Source of the DNA: Strigamia acuminata
Lineage: Eukaryota > Arthropoda > Chilopoda > Geophilomorpha > Linotaeniidae
Direction of reading: 5' to 3'
DNA: 64,000 nucleotides
NCBI GenBank assembly: GCA_949358305.1
Contig: OX442314.1
Location: forward strand, 33,165,608-33,229,607
Below the pieces are notes generated by a model. The model was not told where the DNA came from, searched no databases, and worked only from the letters and a program-made list of their open reading frames with translations. Position numbers and translations under genes: made by a program. This document shows positions 10,160 to 20,077 of the stretch, one piece after another. Numbering within the stretch: the first letter of the stretch is position 1; each line of letters starts with the position of its first letter.

Positions 10160-10811
10160 AAATAAACCGGCGCTAAAACCATTCGTCGCCACAAGAAACG
10201 CTGCTCAGAAAGCGGTTGGCTTCACAGCATGGTCTTAGAAATTTTTGTAATATAGGGTTCCATGCCGTAGTAGGGTCGGCATAGCCGAGTAGATCGCCGT
10301 CCTCAAAATGACTGGTTGCATAACAACTAGGCACCCCTAGTGCATTTAGCTGGCTGCCCAAAGGGTATTTAAAGGCCTGCACTAGTGTTCTTGGCAACAG
10401 TAGCATCGTCAGGAGTAGTCGCCCCCGACTACCGGAAATGAATCTGGAAGAAATTTCCCAATCTCCTGACAACGGCCGCCACCCGTAACACGCTCCTTGG
10501 CCTGCTTGATTAGAGACAGGTCTATTTTCATCTGGCTTCACAACTTGGAGCGAACGACCAGCACACAAATCCAGCCGTTAGTATTAGCTATGTTTTTGCT
10601 GGTAAAATCAGCCGTTATTGTACGTTCTTCTCCAATGTCCCGGCGCTGTTGCCGCCGCCGCGTTTTTGAGTGGAATTATTTATAAATTTATAAATTTAGA
10701 AATGGAGGTAATGAAAGTTATAGGATTATTGTAGATTATTGTAGTTTAATTGCTCTTAACGCAATATTTAATCGTAACAAATGGATTTTGTCGATCCAGT
10801 CTTATTTAATG
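10160..10811. repeat. Duplicated segment, interrupted by the minus-strand gypsy element
   Basis: Matches 55310-56147: shared start AATAAACCGGCG, then AAAGCGGTTGGCTTCACAGC, ACTAGGCACCCCTAGTGCAT, and TAATTGC with AACGCAATATTTAAT near 10750-10775. The match runs up to CTTATTTAATG, where the gypsy element begins. It resumes on the far side at 25186 (ATGGTCAAATTCCAAGC), whereas 56135-56165 is uninterrupted. The third copy is therefore the empty-site paralogue and fixes the insertion point. Confidence 0.85.
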
Positions 10812-12563
10812 TGTGACGATTCTACTTTTGGCTGATTTAATAGCCATTTAAGATAGATAACTAATCGGTTTATACAAGACGTTGCTAGGAGTAGCAACAA
10901 CCTAACCGAGATAAGCTACGGAAGTCTTTACAAACATGGCACTTGATCGAATAGAAATAACTTACAGTTTTGGTGTGACATAACATATTTATTACTAAAT
11001 ATTAAGGACAACAAAAATGGGTTCTTCACGCGTGTAAACGGGCGGCATCAACTGGTTGAGGATCCGGGCGAAGCCAGAGGGATACGGCTGACTTGCGGCA
11101 TCGTCACAAATATCGCTACGGAGACGTATTTGGTCCGCAGCATCGATTATCTAAATATGCGAAGAGTCCTACGCATAAACAGGAATATTCGGCAGAATAT
11201 TCCATTGTTTTAAATGAATAAAAGTCAAGTGATTAAAATAATACAACAAATGAATTGTTATATAAATATTAATTGGGCGGGGACCGTCACGACAATTGAG
11301 AGAACGTCGCGGGAGTTGTTGAGACTCCATCCGCCAGCATGCCTTACGACGACAAGATCTCGTGATCAGGCGCCGAGTATTTAATTGTGTGCTTTAACTC
11401 GCTATCGGTGGTACCAACCACCAGGTAAACATTTCTATGGACTTACCGGGTTTAAAAGATATTGCCAATACAGGATTACCAATGCCCGAGTAATTTGTTT
11501 AACACGATATATTTTATATATCGTTCACGGGTTACTAACCCGGAGGGTACGATGGGGCGGGGACCGTCACGACGGTCGAGAGAACCATCGCGGGAGGATT
11601 TGACTCCTCCATCCGCCAGCATGCCTTACGATGGCGGGATCCAATGATCGAGCACCGGGTAAAATATTAATCGGCCACTGCCGTTGGATTACCATTATCC
11701 AGGTAGTTGTTTCTCGCAACATCTTTAGATATTACTCACGGGCTACCAACCCGGCGTGTCGCCTGTATATTAGGCCTTTACCGACTTTTAACGAGCGGAA
11801 GGACCAATCGTAGAAAGACGGGAACCTGCGTGGGTTGTTTACAACAACCATCCTGCAGCGGACTGTGGCCAGTTAGCTGAGGGACCTACTTTCATTTAGC
11901 AAGGTCGTACTGTATACGACCGTTATATTAAGCCACCGTACGAAATCCTACTGTCCCGTAGAACAGCTGGCTAACGTTACGGGGCCATTTCATGCGAATG
12001 CATGTCTATTACCGGAGTTAGCCTTCCCGAAATAGCCCTACAACAGCAATAACAAAATAGTAATGAATACTAACTGTGGAGAGCTGAGGTGGCCTGATGT
12101 GTCGATAGAGAATAATGAAATCAAACAATAACAATTCAACTACAGACAATATACAAGTTCAGTTATCAAGCAAGGGGCAGGGGGAAGTGAGAAACTGATG
12201 CTTATATAGTTCTGTAGAACTACTAGATTGGCGACAGCCAATCAGCGTACGAATCGGCGGATTCGTGGGTCACTAGTCCGGACCTAATATATGACTATGT
12301 CCAGATGGGCCCAGTTGGGGTCCGGAAGGGTCCAATTGGTTCCCTTCGACAGGTAAGTAAAGTGGATATTGATTCGATAGAATCAACATCATCAAGTAAT
12401 TAATACTTAATTTATATCGAATAAAATAGTTATATTTTATTCACCGTGTCTAAATAATTATTTATCACACTATTTAGTTTTTAACCGAGTTTGAAATACG
12501 CGCGTTGGTTAAACAGCGCCATCTATGGTGAACATTGATAACTATCGATTTGTAATCATCACA
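10812..12563 (-). repeat. 3' LTR of the minus-strand gypsy element
   Basis: 1752 bp, nearly identical to 23440-25184. It retains a 7-bp piece near 11346-11352 (within CATGCCTTACGACG) that the 5' LTR lacks. On the minus strand it holds a TATATAAG box near 12200-12210, structured modules at 11556-11617 and 11276-11335, and a polyadenylation signal AATAAA near 10990. Confidence 0.95.
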
Positions 12564-12575
12564 CATCCCCCGGTG
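12564..12575 (-). promoter_or_regulatory. Polypurine tract of the minus-strand gypsy element
   Basis: Read on the minus strand, CACCGGGGGATG directly precedes the TGTGATGATT start of the 3' LTR. This is the expected place and composition for the plus-strand DNA primer. The same tract precedes the 3' LTR of the plus copy (50509-50520). Confidence 0.8.
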
Positions 12576-13308
12576 ACAAGCATAGAGTTTACTAACTCTC
12601 GATTGTCATTCTTAATGGATAAGAATGTTCACCTAATTCTATCGAATTAATCCACTTGGTAAGTATTTTATTAACTTAATCATGTTATTTCTTTCAGAAA
12701 CTTCGTCACCCGATTAGACTAATCGGCTTCTCTGCACTGCGCAACTCCCGGTTGCTAAGCGACGGAAATGAACTCGTCCGAACATGGATACATGTTCGAG
12801 AAAATTAATTTCGATAGAAATTTTATTTCTCCGTCAAATAAACTTATTCATAGCTTATTAATCAACAAGATAATCAATAAAAATAAATTTATGCAAACTT
12901 TATTTATCGAAAATCTAAACTACTAATTTTTTATTACGATTGTCATAAAAAATTAACGAATTTCAACTTGAAATTCTTCAACGCTTCGATCAAAGCAAAA
13001 AACAAACACAATTTTCACAAATAATTATGAAAAATAAACTAAACAGTCACACAGATATTAATATGATTAATTCAAATAAACATCCAAATTGAATTCGAAA
13101 ACAAAACAAATTAAATTGAATCCAATTTTAAATTAAACTATACTCGTTTGAGTATTTAACGATTAGTTCAAAATCTTGAAACAAACAAACACAATACTCG
13201 TGGGAATATTTCGTAATTGCAAAAAACACAACAAAACACTTGGAATATTTTTAGTCAAAAAATATTTCCACTCAGAAAAAAATAACGAATGTTAAATTTT
13301 GTCCCTTT
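12576..13308 (-). other. Non-coding spacer between ORF3 and the 3' LTR
   Basis: AT-rich sequence also present in the plus copy (47589-48160, continuing after the MULE at 50352). No ORF is seen. The MULE of the plus copy landed in this spacer. Confidence 0.6.
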
Positions 13309-14826
13309 TTAATCCTTCTTTTCGACGTCAGTCGAAACTTTCTCCTCCTTTTTCTCGACTTCGGCAGAAGTCAGAAAATCCGACTCTTCAGTCGCCTCTG
13401 TCGAGACGGCGGAAAACACGGCTTCTTCCGGCGCTTCGATTTCATCCGGACTCGGAGGCGGAAACGGCATGTCGTCGAGAAGTTCAGCCACGAAATCAAC
13501 GACGGAAAGCAGCTCTTCAGCGTCCTCGAACTGTGCCTCGTCCGAAGTTTCAGACTTAGGCGCGATAGGCGCGTTCGACACGTCGGTTACGGCCGCTGGA
13601 GGATCCTCCACGGGTTTGGACGGTGCTTCTACGGCCTGTTGAAGCTTACGAGCTCGCCCTCGTGCCAAGATATTGGTTCGTTGAACCTTGGCAATTTCTC
13701 TCGCTCGGTCGAGCGTCAGACAGCCTCGACCACGCGACATCGTTCTAGGTCGAACGAATTCTTCCTGCACCTCGCTTTCGACACTTTCGGCGGCCTGGAC
13801 AGTTTCAGTGGAAACTTCAGAGTCCTCGGACGGCGGTGGCGATTGTCGAAGGAGTTCGACTCTTACCCCGGCGTTGGCTTCAGCACGGGTCCAGGTGAGG
13901 AAGCGCGGGTCGATGTACACAGCCTCGCCGCGGCTGTTTAGAAACAATCGGCACTTGGGGCAGTGAGCCCAACATCGCTTCTCGTTAGGCTTAATGCCTT
14001 TCACCACGTGGGGCTGAACCTCCTTGCGCCACGGCTCCGAACGCGGTCGCGTTTTCCTTCCTCGACAGTTGGGACATCTCATTAATGAGGAACCTGCGGA
14101 TGCACCGCAGCACCACCCACAGCCGACGCAAAATGGGCAGATCGTCTCTGTTGCTTGGTCCGTCACGATGTTATCGTGAGGTATTCCGGCTGCCATGTCT
14201 CGTTCGCACTGCTCCTTGCGCAGGCGGGCCTTCTCGTCCTTCTTTCTGGCCTTGTTGGCCGCTCGGTACTCGCGGTTGCGAGAAACAGGCTCCGAATAAC
14301 GCAAAGCGCCCGGCGGCGGCTCATTCCATCCGTATTCTGATGCAGAAGACTCAGCACCAGCAGGAAGATGCGTAACAGACACTGATTGTCCCGTCACAGT
14401 CGGTGCAGCCGCATTTGACGTGTTGGCGACGGTGGGCGCCACGCTTGCAGTTGGCGGCCGAAATTCGGGTGAATGCGGGGCCAACGGGACGTTGATAACG
14501 TTCACGGGCGGATACGCCACCTGGGCCAGCGGGGCCAATTGCGCCGACTCATAAACGGTTGGCTGTGCAGATGTGGATGGGGCCTGCATCATCGCATTTA
14601 AGTCGAGCGGAAGTCCGTCCGGATGGACGCTCAGCCAATTTAGCGTTGCGAGTTGCAACGGCGTCAGGGCGTACATCGAGGCGGGCGCCGTCGGCATCGG
14701 TTGGGCCCTCATGTAAGCACGCTCTGCTGAACGGCGCTGCTCGTCACTAGACGAGGTGGACGAGCTGGAACTTTCATGACGGTGTCGTCGATGACTCCGT
14801 TTCGAACGGTGTTTACCGCTTCCCAT
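13309..14826 (-). CDS. Gypsy ORF3: zinc-motif accessory protein in the env position (intact)
   Basis: 505 codons from the ATG of MGSGKHRSKRSHRRHRH. That ATG directly follows TTGCGTCTGCAG, an acceptor-like site, so expression from a spliced subgenomic RNA is likely. Visible parts: a basic/His-rich head with a Ser run (about 1-30); a Pro/Ala/Val-rich middle; a Lys/Arg-rich stretch (about 180-205); Cys clusters CPFCVGCGWCCG and CPNCRGRK (about 230-258) and CWAHCPKC (about 285-292), which resemble DnaJ-type CxxCxGxG or treble-clef zinc sites; then an acidic Glu/Asp-rich tail. I see no signal peptide, membrane segment or furin-type site, so it is not an envelope glycoprotein. Its role is unknown; nucleic-acid binding or regulation fits the composition. 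It is visibly richer in G+C than gag and pol. Confidence 0.85.
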   Translation of the reverse strand: MGSGKHRSKRSHRRHRHESSSSSTSSSDEQRRSAERAYMRAQPMPTAPASMYALTPLQLATLNWLSVHPDGLPLDLNAMMQAPSTSAQPTVYESAQLAPLAQVAYPPVNVINVPLAPHSPEFRPPTASVAPTVANTSNAAAPTVTGQSVSVTHLPAGAESSASEYGWNEPPPGALRYSEPVSRNREYRAANKARKKDEKARLRKEQCERDMAAGIPHDNIVTDQATETICPFCVGCGWCCGASAGSSLMRCPNCRGRKTRPRSEPWRKEVQPHVVKGIKPNEKRCWAHCPKCRLFLNSRGEAVYIDPRFLTWTRAEANAGVRVELLRQSPPPSEDSEVSTETVQAAESVESEVQEEFVRPRTMSRGRGCLTLDRAREIAKVQRTNILARGRARKLQQAVEAPSKPVEDPPAAVTDVSNAPIAPKSETSDEAQFEDAEELLSVVDFVAELLDDMPFPPPSPDEIEAPEEAVFSAVSTEATEESDFLTSAEVEKKEEKVSTDVEKKD

Positions 14827-15871
14827 CTGCAGACGCAAATAAATTATTTTATTAAAAATAATTCTACACTAAATAGTCATTCTTTGAGTCCAAAGAATTA
14901 AAACGTATTGTTCGCAACGAAAATACACAACTCGAGTTATTTATAACCCCTAACACGTGACACTAATGAGTCACATTCCCCTTGTGTTTATGACACGAGA
15001 ATGGACTCGCCGACAAAGATTTTCATCGAAAATCGCAACTTGTTGATTTTTCAAAAGAAAAATCCTTTTAGTTTCCTTGAACTATTTAATCCAACCTTTC
15101 GGATATCAAAGATAACTTTCGTATTAATTAATTAACACTTAGTCTAATAAATATCTCAAATCGAAGATTTACCGCTAAATAATTTATGCAAGCCTCGACC
15201 GCGACTTGATTTAAATAATTAGTGCCCACGTACTTAAACTTAATAAATAATTATTAATTTTAACCCAACTATTCGACTGAATAGCTAAACTTCCAGAGTG
15301 ATTTAATGCCGATTCAAGCTTATAATACACGTGAATTTTTTAACTTTTATCGGGACGCCGATAATTTATCAATTGTTGCGAACAATTTTCAATTCTTTGG
15401 TCAAAGAAAAATAACGAAACTACTTACTGTTGGAAGTTTCGTGTTTGAAGCTGGCTAAATGAATTAGCGTCGAAATTCTCAAGTCGAAAAATGAAGAGGA
15501 GACGAGGGGACGAAGTCACTTGTATCCACGTGTTTAACGAAGTGTTTGTGTGCAATGAACCCTGGGAATTTTATTCCCTATTAATTGTCGGGTTCGAGGT
15601 TTAATCACACCTCGTAAGTCTCGTATCTTCGTAATTACGCGAGATTATCACTTTTCAAAGTAATTCTCTGTATTTTAGTTAAAATACATGTAAATACAAC
15701 CAAAAAATTAAAATATTCTATCGAATATTTAATTCATCGCAACAAATTCATATTTTAATATAAATTTCAATAAATATCGTAATATCTTGTCCCCCGGTGT
15801 TGAGATTATAAATCACTACACCTGTCAGACACGTAAATAATTACAGTCTTCAAGTTTTGAATAAAACTTTA
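14827..15871 (-). other. Non-coding spacer between pol and ORF3
   Basis: About 1 kb of AT-rich sequence with no ORF, matched by 45013-46070 in the plus copy. It ends in the acceptor-like CTGCAG at the ORF3 start. Part of it may be an intron removed to express ORF3. Confidence 0.55.
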
Positions 15872-18800
15872 TCAATTCCAACAGAACTTTGAGGCTTTTC
15901 CTCGTTGTTGGTAAGGTTTTTTAAATACTGCAGTGATGTTTCGCACGAAATTTTCATCTGCATATTTGGGATTTGGTTTTCGTTCTCGTCGTGGACGAGT
16001 GCTAGTTCGTGGAACTATCGGTTGGGGTTTGCGGGGTTTTCGAGGCGGTTTCTTTGGAACTTCGCCTCTTTTTAACGCCGCTTTCCTTTCCATAGCAGTT
16101 AAGCGTTGTCTATGTCTATGTTTAGACTTTGTGGACGCAGATTTGTCAATCTGCACGGAAGTTGAGTCGGATAATTCCATTGGAATTTCTGAGGAAGTTT
16201 CAGGAATTAATTCCATTTCCTCAGCATCCGGAAGTTGATTACTTTCGTCCATCCATTTAGGATTTTCTTGAGGCGAGTAAGAGGCGGACTTTTGTCCTAT
16301 TTTCCAAGTCTCAATCGGGTACGACGGAGTATAGGGATACAACGCTTTAATATTCACTGATTTTTCAATCGAACCATCAGCTAATTTGCGTAATTTATAC
16401 GCTCCGCCAGGAAGTACTTTAGTAATTTCCCACGGTCCATCTCTCTTTTCAGCAAATCCAGCGGAGATATTTTTATCTGCGCACGAGAGAATGTGAGTTT
16501 GTTTCCAAACTAAATCTCCAACTTCGAACTCCGTAATTACGAACTTTTGTTCGTCTATTTTCCTATGTCGTTCAAAATTCAATTGAATTCTGCGATGCAT
16601 CTCTTGATGCGATCTGCGCAATACATCCAATAGTACTCTGACATATTTTTCTGGATTTTCTTTGTCAAATGGATTGGCATGTTTGATAATCCTTGGGTCG
16701 AAGGGTAATGTTACGATTCTCCCCGTGTTGAGTAGCATCGGGCTTGAACCCGTTGCCGACGAAACGTTATTTCTCACCGCGAACGCGAATTCGTCTAAAT
16801 AACGTGGCCTTTGCGTGTGCACATCTGTGTACAATGCCAGCATCGTCTTTATATCTCTATTGGCTCGCTCTGTCGGGTTTGCCTGGGCATGATACGTGCT
16901 TGTATGGGACGGGCGAATGTTGTACATTTCGCAATACTCATTGTAAATATCGGAAACAAATTGTTTTCCGTTATCGCTCACAATCTTTTTGGGGTGTCCC
17001 CATCTGTTTGTAACAGATCTTAGTTCTTGAACGCAGTTAGCGCTCGTGGCTTTGGTCAAAGCCTTAATTTCAACGAACTTGGTACAATTGTCAATAATGA
17101 CAAAAATATACTGGTTTTGGGACCTTCCCGCGGGTTTCGGGCCCATCAAGTCCATGTTAATACATTCCCAAGGATTGGTCATGTTGTGTGGTGTGTAAGG
17201 AGCTGCGTGCCTTTTCTGTTGAATAGGCTTGTACTGAGCACAGTGCGTGCAGCTTTTGACGTAGTTCCTGACACTTCTACTCATACCAGGCCAGAAATAT
17301 ATTAAACGCGTTTTCTCAAGCGTCTTACTCATCCCAGCGTGACCGCTTAGGGGGTGGCCATGACAAGCGAAGAGTACCCGTTTTACGAGTGAACTGGGTA
17401 CAACGGCTTTAAAGCCGTTTCCCGAATCGTTTAATTCCTCTTCGAACGAAGCGTTAAAATAGATGATCATTTGATCACCATCAACTTCTTTTTTGTCCAA
17501 ACAATAGTTTTTGACTTTGTTTTTCCATTCTTTTATTTCAGATTGTGGTATCCCAACAACCTTGTCATTCAATAAATATTCCCGAATGCGTTTGCATTCA
17601 GTATCTAGTAACTGAGCATCTATTATTTCTCTCCTTGTAGGAGGGACTTCTTTAAGTACTTCAGTCAACGCACTGTACAAGGTTTCTTGTACTTCCTCCC
17701 CCTCCTTTTCTTCAGAACATTCTTTAGAATTTTCTGAAAAATAGGAACGCACACTAGCCAAATATTCTCGTTTTTCTGGGGCACGATTTAATGAAACAGA
17801 AGGATTTCCGTCCCACTCAGGCCAGTATTGTTTAATTTCAACAGGTTCCACATGATCACGAAGAGGAATGTCTTCCTCTGTTAGTGGGGCTCTAGAAAGT
17901 GCATCCGCAACTTGATTAGCAGCACCTTTTCGAAAAACAATTTTAAAATTTCCACATTGGATTCTTAAGGCCCATCGGCCAAATTTCCCAGATGGTTCAG
18001 GCGTTCGCATCAACCATTTCAGTGCTTCTGCATCTGACTCTAAAGTGAATGTACCATATTCGAGATATGGTTTAAATCGATCGATAGCCCACACGACTGC
18101 GAGACATTCGAGTTCTGGCGTTGTATAACGCTTCTCCGCTCCACGTAAAACTCTGCTTGCATAAGCTACAGGTCTGGGTACAGAAATATTTTTCTGCTTC
18201 TTTTCATCGAATATATCGACGTCTTGGCACAGGACAGCTCCTAAACCTTCATGAGAAGCGTCAGTCATGACGACAAATGGCAGAGTCATGTCTGGTTTGT
18301 GTAGACAGTTGTCACCACAAAGTAGCTCTTTAATTTTATTAAAAGCTTCTGTCTGCTCATCTCCCCATTCAAATGGAGTTTTCTCATTCATCATACGTGT
18401 GTATGGTGCGGCAATAGTTCCGTGATTTGGAACAAACTTCCTGAAGAAGTTAGTCATGCCGTGAAAGCGCTGAATGTCTTTAGCACACGTGGGGGTGGGA
18501 AATTTCATGATCGCCGATATTTTATCGGGATCACCGAAGAGACCTTCGGGTTTAATCCAGTGGCCCAAGAATTTTAATTCTGTACGCCCAAAACAAGATT
18601 TCGCTTTATTTATTGTCATGTTGGCTTGGTTAAGCCTTTCCAAAACATCTCGAACATGTTTGAGATGATCATCCCAATTATCTGAATACACAATTACATC
18701 ATCCAAATAAACTAACGCGTAGTCTTGCAAAGCTGAGCCTAAAATGCCTTCCATCAGACGCTGGAAAGTACAAGGCGCATTGCAAAGGCCGAACGGCATT

Positions 18801-20071
18801 CGCACAAATTGATAAGGGCCGTTTGGCGTATAAAACGCCGTTTTTGGACGATCTTCCTTACACATTTCGACTTGGTAGTAACCTTTAACAAGGTCAATAG
18901 ACGTAAAATACTTTGCCGGACCAGTATTATGCAACAAAAGGTCAATACTTGGCATTTGTATTACTTCGACTTCAGTGATGGCATTTAGCCACCGGTAGTC
19001 AATGCACATCCTATACGAGCCGTCAGGCTTCGCAACAATGACGGGATGACTTATGAAGGGCCCTTTGGCCTTTTCAATGAGTCCATCCTGTTCCAATTCT
19101 GCAGCTAGTTTGGTCATAATGGCTCTCTTGGCCGGGTTATACATTCTATACTGCATTTTGGGCAATGAATGCCCTTCTTTGAACTTAATACGATGTTGGG
19201 TCACGTTAGTGCACCCAACTTGATCACGAAATACATTCGGTATCGAGTTAACCACTTCGCGAAGTGCTAGTCGTTGTTCTGGAGTGCAGTCGCTCTCCTC
19301 AACTAATTTTTTATCCCAAGTCAACACAGGAGTGTCTGTTAACTCAATTGAGTTGAGAGTGGACGACAGTCCTAAATAATCGAAAGTAATTCGATTTAAC
19401 GGGGCGAGGGCCAAATTGGCTTCTTCCGACTCATAAGGGGCGGACCAATTGGGTTTATCTGCACAAGAGAACTCTTGTAAATGTGGATGCGGACTAATTT
19501 TCTGTCTGCGCATGAAATTGTGACCAAGTATCAAGCCACAAACTCGTTTTGCTAAAACGATGAAATTCATTGGTGTAAGTTCATCAGCCCATTGCACGCA
19601 CAAAGTTATTTGTCCGACAGGCTTGTGTGCTACGCCTACAGCGTTAACCAACATATTTCTGGGGGCCTCTTGCAAAAAATCTGGCAAAGCCTGAGTTTCC
19701 GACAAGAGTTGTTCCCCAATATAACATTGAGATGCTCCTGTATCCATGAGCGCGTTGTAGGTGAGCCCACCAATTGTGATCTTCATTCGAGGATCATCTT
19801 TATTATTACCTAAAGTAATATTGTGCAAATTGTTACCACCTATGACTCGATTGAGTCGGCGAAGTCTACAGAATTTCTTCGTGTAACACTTGTGTGGAAA
19901 CAATGTCAGATTTTTTAATTGTTCTGTCATTTGTTGTAGATTTTCCTCTACTCCGCCACTATGACTAGTGGCTACTTCGAGACAAGTTGTGTCTACATCC
20001 ATAAATAAAGATTCCAACGCAGCATTAGCCACTTCTGGGGGATGGAATAGACCTTCGTCCCCCGGATCTAG
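15872..20071 (-). CDS. pol: Gypsy Pol polyprotein (protease, RT, RNase H, integrase), made by -1 frameshift
   Basis: The frame opens at CTA overlapping the gag stop, giving 1399 codons; no ATG is needed. Approximate residues below count from the GTG codon at 20032. Protease DTGAS at 97. Reverse transcriptase has QYRMYNPAKRAI, FTSIDLVKGYYQVE, FVRMPFGLCNAPCTFQRLME and YLDDVIVYS (about 440). RNase H has TDASHEGLGAVL (about 587), TPELECLAVVWA and ESDAEALKWL. Integrase has an HHCC zinc site (HPLSGHAG to CTHCAQYK, about 900-935) and a D,D,E triad in NMDLMG, VSDNGKQF and NPTERAN. A GPWEITKVLPGGAYKL module lies toward the C-terminus, followed by a basic tail with KKPPRKPRKPQPIVPR. All catalytic residues I can check are present. 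The order RT-RNaseH-IN marks it as Ty3/gypsy. Confidence 0.95.
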   Translation of the reverse strand, partial: LDPGDEGLFHPPEVANAALESLFMDVDTTCLEVATSHSGGVEENLQQMTEQLKNLTLFPHKCYTKKFCRLRRLNRVIGGNNLHNITLGNNKDDPRMKITIGGLTYNALMDTGASQCYIGEQLLSETQALPDFLQEAPRNMLVNAVGVAHKPVGQITLCVQWADELTPMNFIVLAKRVCGLILGHNFMRRQKISPHPHLQEFSCADKPNWSAPYESEEANLALAPLNRITFDYLGLSSTLNSIELTDTPVLTWDKKLVEESDCTPEQRLALREVVNSIPNVFRDQVGCTNVTQHRIKFKEGHSLPKMQYRMYNPAKRAIMTKLAAELEQDGLIEKAKGPFISHPVIVAKPDGSYRMCIDYRWLNAITEVEVIQMPSIDLLLHNTGPAKYFTSIDLVKGYYQVEMCKEDRPKTAFYTPNGPYQFVRMPFGLCNAPCTFQRLMEGILGSALQDYALVYLDDVIVYSDNWDDHLKHVRDVLERLNQANMTINKAKSCFGRTELKFLGHWIKPEGLFGDPDKISAIMKFPTPTCAKDIQRFHGMTNFFRKFVPNHGTIAAPYTRMMNEKTPFEWGDEQTEAFNKIKELLCGDNCLHKPDMTLPFVVMTDASHEGLGAVLCQDVDIFDEKKQKNISVPRPVAYASRVLRGAEKRYTTPELECLAVVWAIDRFKPYLEYGTFTLESDAEALKWLMRTPEPSGKFGRWALRIQCGNFKIVFRKGAANQVADALSRAPLTEEDIPLRDHVEPVEIKQYWPEWDGNPSVSLNRAPEKREYLASVRSYFSENSKECSEEKEGEEVQETLYSALTEVLKEVPPTRREIIDAQLLDTECKRIREYLLNDKVVGIPQSEIKEWKNKVKNYCLDKKEVDGDQMIIYFNASFEEELNDSGNGFKAVVPSSLVKRVLFACHGHPLSGHAGMSKTLEKTRLIYFWPGMSRSVRNYVKSCTHCAQYKPIQQKRHAAPYTPHNMTNPWECINMDLMGPKPAGRSQNQYIFVIIDNCTKFVEIKALTKATSANCVQELRSVTNRWGHPKKIVSDNGKQFVSDIYNEYCEMYNIRPSHTSTYHAQANPTERANRDIKTMLALYTDVHTQRPRYLDEFAFAVRNNVSSATGSSPMLLNTGRIVTLPFDPRIIKHANPFDKENPEKYVRVLLDVLRRSHQEMHRRIQLNFERHRKIDEQKFVITEFEVGDLVWKQTHILSCADKNISAGFAEKRDGPWEITKVLPGGAYKLRKLADGSIEKSVNIKALYPYTPSYPIETWKIGQKSASYSPQENPKWMDESNQLPDAEEMELIPETSSEIPMELSDSTSVQIDKSASTKSKHRHRQRLTAMERKAALKRGEVPKKPPRKPRKPQPIVPRTSTRPRRERKPNPKYADENFVRNITAVFKKPYQQRGKASKFCWN

Positions 20072-20077
20072 TTTTTT
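20037..20077 (-). promoter_or_regulatory. Programmed -1 ribosomal frameshift signal at the gag-pol junction
   Basis: On the minus strand the gag frame reads TCA AAA AAC TAG. The heptamer A AAA AAC (20077-20071) is a canonical slippery site in the correct phase and sits directly before the stop. After a -1 slip the next codon is CTA, in the pol frame. Seven bases further on, GGGGGA (20063-20058) can pair with TCCCCC (20042-20037) to form a stimulatory hairpin. The arrangement is fully kept in the plus copy (40235-40275). Confidence 0.85.

Noticed and set aside
11385-11813. Small ORFs of 60-72 aa inside the LTRs
   Set aside because: Present only because the LTR is GC-rich and repeated four times; they overlap the predicted RNA structure and show no coding features.
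13309-14826. Envelope glycoprotein
   Set aside because: No signal peptide, transmembrane segment or cleavage site; the sequence is charged, Pro-rich and Cys-clustered instead.
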